Shown piece by piece: positions 9,336 through 14,062 of a stretch of DNA of 14,062 nt. The stretch comes from Saccoglossus kowalevskii (taxonomy: Eukaryota; Hemichordata; Enteropneusta; Harrimaniidae). The notes under the pieces are model-generated. The model searched no databases. It was not told the origin of the DNA and saw nothing but the letters and a program-made list of their open reading frames with translations. The DNA is taken from the NCBI RefSeq assembly GCF_000003605.2, contig NW_003133377.1, forward strand, positions 75,163 to 89,224, given 5' to 3'. Within the stretch, counting starts at the first letter, position 1. The number at the start of each line of letters is the position of its first letter. Made by a program: the position numbers and the translations under genes.

Positions 9336-9640
9336 GTAGTTGCTAGGGTCTGTTTTGTCACTTTTTTTTTTATAGATGGGTTTAATGATACCTGTATTTC
9401 AGCTGGTTGGATACTTGCTACTAGAAAAGATAATATTGAATAGTTTTTGTAAAGGCTTTATTAAAATATGTCTGCCTGTTTTCAGCCTTTTAATTTTAAA
9501 TTTTATCCAGACCTGGGCTTTTTCCAGCTTTCTGTTTATTTATTTCGTTTTGTATCTCAAGTTCTTAAATATTTCTCTCAAGTATATCTACTGCCTGAGA
9601 GCTCCATTATAATAAGTCAATATCTGCATCTTGGTTATAG

Positions 9641-10477
9641 TATCTTATTGTAGTCACGTGCAGAGTTTAAATCACTATGTTGTATTACAGTGCAGAGTTA
9701 AATTGCTACAGATAAATTGTAAACCGGCATTGTATAAGTTACTTTACTGATATGAGGAGATTTACTGAATTAAATTTAGTACAACGTTGCATTCCCAGGT
9801 CAGTAGAGTCTACAGCTAGGCTAATCTAAAAAAAAAACATGGGAGTTCTTGGCAAATATTATAATGATTATTCAAATGTCATGTGGTATAAATTGAATTA
9901 TCCACGAGAAACTGACAAAGCGTACATCTATATTTATGTAAATCAATCTCAGTTCAGCGCTATAGCCGGTCAATGTTTCTGTTTGTCGAATCTTTAATTT
10001 TATCGTTTCGTTGTTGTATCAAAATTTCAAAGTAGACCGAATACCATTTACATTAAACCTCTTTCGGGTCTTTTCTAACAAATTGAAACCCTATTAAACA
10101 AAGTGGAGCTATTTCGACATAAACAATGACCAACGGTAAAATACTAGTAACACCTGTATGCGAATACGATATCTCAGTTACACCACAAATTTGTTAATTC
10201 TCGTTTTGCTTACTTTTAATACTTGTACATTCCCATCGTTACGTTGATTTCCCCCATTTTAGGGTCATTATGATTTATTAACAGGATTCGAAAACGAAAA
10301 AAGCGATGCGAAACTTGTACTCTCTCTCTCTTCGCCACTTTCTAATAAAGAAACTCTTCGTTTCTTGGCTTCATAGATAAGGTCCGGGAAAGTGAAAGGG
10401 AGCGCTGTTATTGCCAAGCTCCAACCCAAGTTGGTTCAAATTATACATGCATAAGGTGGAAATAATATTATACTTAC
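9641..10477 (-). other. Non-coding stretch between the LINE and the candidate signal exon
   Basis: No gene, recognisable repeat or strong motif was found, apart from a short CT run near 10320-10330. If the signal exon at 10478-10610 is correctly assigned, this is the start of its intron. Confidence 0.45.
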
Positions 10478-10610
10478 TCGAATTTCTTTGTTTCGAAAGA
10501 TCAAAAGGCCGCGATGCTGTCATAGCAGTAGCAACATAGACCAAAGTGAACAGCATACACCAACTTATAGTAACACTTCGATTGTGAGAATTTTTTACTG
10601 CACACGACAT
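10478..10610 (-). CDS. Candidate signal-peptide exon of the repeat-protein gene
   Basis: This open stretch of 44 codons plus one base starts at ATG (10610-10608) and ends at a good donor, TCGA|GTAAGTA (intron starts at 10477). The protein has a polar start with Arg-11, a hydrophobic core (residues about 17-29, WCMLFTLVYVATA) and small residues after it (TAS), as in a secretory signal peptide. The phase-1 end joins exactly to the phase-1 start of exon 2582-3259, giving AGC (Ser) at the junction and no stop. An acceptor-like TATTACAG ends at 10621, ten bases before the ATG. A strong donor, CCG|GTGAGT, lies at 10679/10678, so a 5' untranslated exon and a short intron of 58 bases may precede it. 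Linkage across 7.2 kb is an inference from phase and function. Exon 2582-3259 brings its own hydrophobic stretch, so the true first exon could be a different, smaller one, and this exon might belong to another gene. Confidence 0.42.
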
Positions 10611-10993
10611 GTTAAACTATCTGTAATACATAACATATAGAATATTGCAAATATCATGTCCTGTGTGTTCACACTCACCGGTAGAACATCGGATATATCA
10701 AGCGACAGTCTGTCATTGTGACCTATGTGTGTAGCAAACATGCATCGACGTTGGCCCCCGGTCACATGTCTTAGGTATTAACGTATGGTATTAGCTGTTA
10801 GTCTGAAATGAGATCCTACAGCTGGCGTCGTAGTCCCATCTAGGTTGTAGTGTCGCTTAAATGTTTTTTAATTGCTTTGCCAAAAAAGGGAAATATTAAT
10901 TTGAACAATTTGTTTTTAAATTAGTGTATTTCATATTTTCAGGAATAGAACAAGAAGTAGATTATAAAAAAAAAAATGTTGTTAGAATCTATG

Positions 10994-11024
10994 TTATAAC
11001 TATTGATAATGGCAATAGTTATAA
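10994..11024. repeat. Perfect 12-bp hairpin
   Basis: TTATAACTATTG at 10994-11005 and its exact complement at 11013-11024 surround the 7-base loop ATAATGG. An A-rich run precedes it. It lies in the spacer between the divergent genes. Function is unknown. Confidence 0.6.
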
Positions 11025-11616
11025 GACTGTTGTAAAACGGCGAGGGATCAACCTTACCCCAAAAGCGCGACAATACTTATACTGACGTGCCACAAAAACT
11101 ATATCCATGCTTATACCAAAATATTTGTTTGGTGAAAAACTGCTTAAAAAGATGCAAACAATTGATATTTTCGTAATAATTTCCACAGAAACCATATTAA
11201 ACCATTATTTCATGAAAAATGAATACAACGAGAAACACAAAGCTGGGGGCTTTGCTTACAAACGTTGTTATGAAAATTTGTAAGTACCGATTATCAGCTT
11301 TCATTCAAATTCGAATATATAAAAATGGCTCAAAAGCTGAAAATTGTCGTCATCCATATTGTACGCGCATGCTTTCACGTGACATAGGAACTACGACTGT
11401 GCGCATATCAAAATAAGGCACTTGGTAATGTTGAATTATTAACATCTCATTAACATTAATTAGAGCTAACGACGATGTCACAATACCTCTTCAGGATTGG
11501 TCAATTTGATTTGTAACACCCATTTTGATTTATAAAAATAGATATTTTTAAAATATTTATAATGACCACAGAAAGTCATAATAATTCTTAAAAACCGCAA
11601 CCACGACGTTTTGAAA

Positions 11617-11640
11617 TATGGTGAAACCCTTTTCACCATA
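11617..11640. repeat. Perfect 10-bp hairpin with 4-base loop
   Basis: TATGGTGAAA (11617-11626), loop CCCT, then TTTCACCATA (11631-11640). GTTTT upstream and AAAAC just downstream could extend the stem past a GAAA bulge. No adjacent gene explains it. Confidence 0.55.
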
Positions 11641-12269
11641 AAAACTAAATGTAAATAGCCCAGAATCACCCCTTTCATGGATGTTTGACTCGTGTTTTGT
11701 CGAAAAGTATTTCGGTGTGCACATATTTTGTTCATCTTGGTTCTGTAACCAACATCAAATGAAATTCATAGAAGACGTGTCGTCAAGGAAATCTGAACAC
11801 TTGTTTTAATGCTAGCCAGCTTAATGTGTTTTAACGGTATCCAACTACAACTGTGTGCAAATTAAGGACTATATGTTATCCGAGAAATCTTTCACCAGAA
11901 AACATCCACATTGGCCAATTACATTTAAATCTGGCTTATTTTGAGAAAGATTTTTCTATCTGTATGGCTAATTGAATAATATATATATATTTCACTTGTT
12001 CATATATTTTTCCCGCCATTGACATTATATACATTTTTCAGTATAAACGAAAGTACCACGAATTGTGTCGCGGATGGCTCTCTATTCAGACACGGGACTG
12101 ACATTCAGTTTAATCCAGACACGGTTACTAAAAAAAACGTGATCTAGACAAATGTTGAAATAACGCTCTGACAGTTCAAAAAAAACAAACAAACGGCAAC
12201 TATCAGTGTCACGTGATCTCGCTCGATCTGTGCTCCCCGCGGTATGCCATTTTTTTTCGGGGACCCCTA

Positions 12270-12403
12270 GGCCCATCAAACCAATGTCTTTTCCTCCAAA
12301 GGGCTAGGGAGTACTAATTTAAAGCTCGTGTGTTGTTCGTAGTTCGTGCTGTTTCATACAATCACTGTGCATTGTTGTTTTCGTTTTCATTTTCATTTTC
12401 ATC
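12270..12403 (+). promoter_or_regulatory. Probable RECQL5 promoter and 5' untranslated region
   Basis: A CCAAT box lies at 12281-12285, about 120 bases before the ATG. No clear TATA box was seen, which is common for DNA-repair genes. A TTTTCA triplet repeat (about 12384-12403) abuts the start codon. The transcription start cannot be placed from sequence. Confidence 0.35.
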
Positions 12404-12590
12404 ATGCCGAAGGTGCCTGTGAAAAGAACAAGCTCTGTGAAATCGAAGAAAATAACGCAGTTTCTAATGAGACCAGAATCTTCGGCAGACGACGACAAAG
12501 ACTCCCTGGACGACACGCTGAAATCTGTCTTCGGCCATGTTGATTTTCGGTCTCAGATACAAAGACGAGCCACAGAAACCGCTGCTGAAG
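12404..12590 (+). CDS. RECQL5: RECQL5-like DNA helicase, exon 1
   Basis: This exon has 62 codons plus one base, from ATG at 12404 to the donor AAG|GTAAAA. Residues 36-63 (starting at D36, with L39-K-S-V-F-G and D-F-R-S) match the start of the RECQL5 family, where an L-KKVFG segment precedes the helicase core. Joining to exon 2 gives EG|QKDLF, as expected for the family. The first 35 residues are basic and polar and make the N-terminus about 20 residues longer than the human protein as I recall it. They include SKKITQFL, which resembles a PCNA-binding (PIP) box but lacks the usual Gln. RECQL5 is a nuclear 3'-5' helicase that removes RAD51 filaments and binds RNA polymerase II. The start is chosen because it is the only in-frame ATG ahead of the conserved segment. 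Confidence 0.85.
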
Positions 12591-13194
12591 GTAAAACTGT
12601 TGTATTGGCAGTATTCTATGACCTGATTCTGATTACACGCTTATGTAATGTTACCTTTGGTTAATTATTTTTCTCATTTTCTATCAACTGTATTTGTAGA
12701 TAGATATTTGACACTAACCAGATTGGTTTGATTGGTCAGTGACAGACGAGTGTTAGAAGTGTTATTAATAGGACACACGCTGGTAGTTAAACTGTCAATA
12801 TCTACCCTCTTCTGAATAAGCAATATACACAAATTCACCCCATCAGAGGTGATCATGCGATTGTAGTGACCCGAAGAGCTCATTATCTTTGCCAAGTGAT
12901 TTATTTATATTTTCAGATTGCAGTGCAGTTCATGATAGAATGTACTTTACTGTCATGCAATTTCATTCAAGTCGCATGTGGCTGGTGGAAAAAGTAACAG
13001 CGAGTATAATAAATATGCTTACTATACCTTAGACCTGGAAATATTTATTAAGCAATCATTGACACAAGACATTCCTTCTGCCCTACCTTCCCACAATCCC
13101 TCCTTTCATTCATTCATTCATTCATTTTGGAAGACCAATGATGGCAAGTTCTACCCTAATACTGATTTATTTTTACTTCTATATATTTTTTCAG
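12591..13194 (+). other. RECQL5 intron 1
   Basis: This is a 604-base intron running from GTAAAA to TTTTTTCAG, phase 1. It contains five CATT units (13107-13126). Another acceptor-like TTTTCAG ends at 12916, but the sequence after it does not continue the helicase. Confidence 0.8.
13107..13126 (+). repeat. CATT microsatellite, five units
   Basis: Five perfect CATT tetramers lie inside RECQL5 intron 1. Length is likely to vary between individuals. Confidence 0.9.
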
Positions 13195-13836
13195 GGCAGA
13201 AAGATTTATTTATTGCAATGCCAACTGGTGCTGGAAAATCCCTATGTTATCAGCTTACCAGCATTATTATCTAAAGGACTGTCCATTGTCATTTCACCTC
13301 TTATAGCTCTCATCCATGATCAAATTGAACATTTACAAAAACTGAACATTGTTGCAGAATCTCTGAACTCTAGAATTCTTGCCAAAGATCGCATGCGCAT
13401 CCTGAGTGACCTTGAAAGTGATGAACCAAAGACAAAACTGCTGTACATTACTCCAGAATTGGCAGCAACTAGAGGATTTCAGTCTATAATCGGATCACTG
13501 AAGAAACGTGGACTACTATCTTTCTTAGTTGTAGATGAAGCCCATTGTGTGTCTCAATGGGGGCACGACTTCCGACCAGATTATTTAAAACTAGGCAATC
13601 TAAGGACCAAACTTAGCAGCATTCCATGCATTGCTCTAACTGCAACAGCAACTAAATATGTTCAGGAGGATATATTGACTACTTTGAAACTGAAGAAACC
13701 AGTTGCGGTATTCAGGAGTAGTACATTCCGACCTAATCTCAACTATGATGTGAAAGTGAAAGAATTGCTGAATAACCCGTTCAAGGATTTGAAGGAATTT
13801 ATTGAATATGCACTTGCAAATGAAACTGAGGAAGGT
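13195..13836 (+). CDS. RECQL5: RECQL5-like helicase exon 2 (ATPase core), with a one-base frameshift
   Basis: This exon follows a TTTTTTCAG acceptor and completes the split Gly codon from exon 1. In order it shows QKDLF, Walker A MPTGAGKS (13218-13241), CYQL, SPLIALIHDQ (motif Ia), LLYITPE (motif Ib), DEAH (13534-13545) with the RecQ aromatic loop SQWGHDFRPDY, and ALTATAT (motif III, 13633-13653). These form the ATP-binding and DNA-coupling site of RecA-like domain 1. The frame is broken by one extra base at about 13257. Upstream codons end with CTT (Leu) and then run into a stop at 13278-13280, while the conserved PALLSKG continues in the next frame and stays open for 193 codons. The exon probably ends at GGT|GTAAGG, because family similarity stops there and the frame closes at 13872. 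The second RecA domain, zinc-binding region and RNA polymerase-binding tail lie beyond the window. A base-call or assembly error seems more likely than a pseudogene. Confidence 0.87.
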
Positions 13837-14062
13837 GTAAGGAATATGATTATTGTACTATCTAGTGCATAATTAACAGTATAAAATTTACTTTAGTCAC
13901 CTTTCACAAAAAAAAAAAGAAGTACATTTTCCCCATATTATTTAGTCCCCTTCCAGACGCTGTCCAAAAACAGGGACTTATGGATTGATCTGTGTGTGTG
14001 TGTCTGGACCTATGTCTTGGACATGCCTGGACCGATTACATTCAAACTTCACACATACATCA
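13837..14062 (+). other. Start of RECQL5 intron 2, with repeat-like right end
   Basis: This stretch begins with GTAAGG. It includes a run of A (about 13908-13918) and, from about 13985, a TGTGTGTGTGTGTCTGG stretch followed by CATGCCTGGACCGATTACAT. The latter reads like a dispersed repeat common in marine invertebrate genomes, but no family can be named from this fragment. Confidence 0.5.

Larger units (their letters stand above)
7640..9640 (-). mobile_element. Degraded 5'-truncated non-LTR retrotransposon (LINE)
   Basis: Read on the minus strand, fragments in shifting frames follow the order of a LINE ORF2. KSPGLDKI (about 9505-9530) is followed by a fingers segment with LLSTL-KLFTSIL (about 9270-9330). 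FIDFKKAFDSVWHPELMYKL lies near 9100-9150, LSPLLFIIYVND near 8950-8980 and YADD near 8856-8867. Next come a thumb and connection region and the C-terminal GRYNN---S-RKC-FC segment near 7830-7870. The endonuclease domain expected upstream is missing, which fits 5' truncation during target-primed insertion. Many frameshifts and stops show it is dead. A short AT-rich 3' tail may reach down to about 7300. The motifs fit jockey/CR1-like elements of marine invertebrates, but the clade is not certain. It lies in the same orientation as the surrounding minus-strand gene. Confidence 0.85.
10680..12403. other. Divergent intergenic spacer
   Basis: This spacer separates the candidate minus-strand first exons from the plus-strand RECQL5 start. 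No convincing coding sequence is present. It holds two compact hairpins (10994-11024 and 11617-11640), and its right end carries the probable RECQL5 promoter. Open frames at 11219-11416 (plus) and 11478-11735 (minus) show no family resemblance. Confidence 0.5.

Noticed and set aside
8268-9653. Plus-strand open frames at 8268-8573, 8791-9027 and 9376-9653
   Set aside because: They are antisense to the LINE reverse transcriptase remnants.
12346-12543. Second open frame overlapping RECQL5 exon 1
   Set aside because: It is a shadow frame: the 12404 frame carries the conserved RECQL5 start and splices in phase.
12917-12993. Possible extra RECQL5 exon after TTTTCAG at 12916
   Set aside because: It is open in phase for a stretch, but the residues are unlike the family, and exon 1 joins 13195 directly with perfect family continuity.
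13246-13261. A 16-base GT-AG micro-intron that would cure the RECQL5 frameshift
   Set aside because: It is far below a workable intron size and would remove conserved residues after Walker A.
1-14062. tRNA, rRNA, CRISPR or prokaryotic operon features
   Set aside because: None was seen. Introns, the LINE and the RECQL5 gene point to an animal genome, where operator, ribosome-site and terminator calls do not apply.

Overview
This window is animal nuclear DNA, most likely from a marine invertebrate. It is AT-rich, its genes are split by GT-AG introns, it holds a decayed LINE, and the only gene that can be named is a metazoan-type RECQL5 DNA helicase. The phylum (mollusc, other lophotrochozoan or invertebrate deuterostome) cannot be fixed from the sequence alone.

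Minus strand, about 800 to 10,700: two large exons (2582-3259 and 810-1475) encode a secreted-looking protein built from repeats of about 40 residues, with a GVGTDN-L-TR and W---PNS pattern that suggests a beta-propeller of the tectonin/tachylectin-like type. Both exons are flanked by splice signals in phase 1, so each is a symmetric module that can be duplicated or skipped without breaking the frame. They align with each other along most of their length and share unusual Cys-Cys pairs. A candidate signal-peptide exon in the matching phase lies at 10478-10610. If it belongs to this gene, a 7.2-kb intron separates it from the first repeat exon. The gene runs off the left edge, because exon 810-1475 also ends at a donor.

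That large intron holds a 5'-truncated, frameshifted non-LTR retrotransposon (about 7640-9640, minus strand) with reverse transcriptase and C-terminal remnants. Smaller introns and spacers carry fold-back elements, notably a 246-bp hairpin element flanked by 13-bp direct repeats at 2180-2425 and a CpG-rich fold-back at 1594-1726.

Plus strand, 12404 to the right edge: the start of RECQL5, with exon 1 at 12404-12590 and exon 2 at 13195-13836. Exon 2 carries the Walker A, DEAH and TATAT helicase motifs. One extra base near 13257, six codons after the last Walker A residue, breaks the frame. The rest of the helicase lies beyond the window. The two genes are transcribed divergently from a spacer of about 1.7 kb. 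They show no sign of a shared pathway and appear simply to be neighbours.
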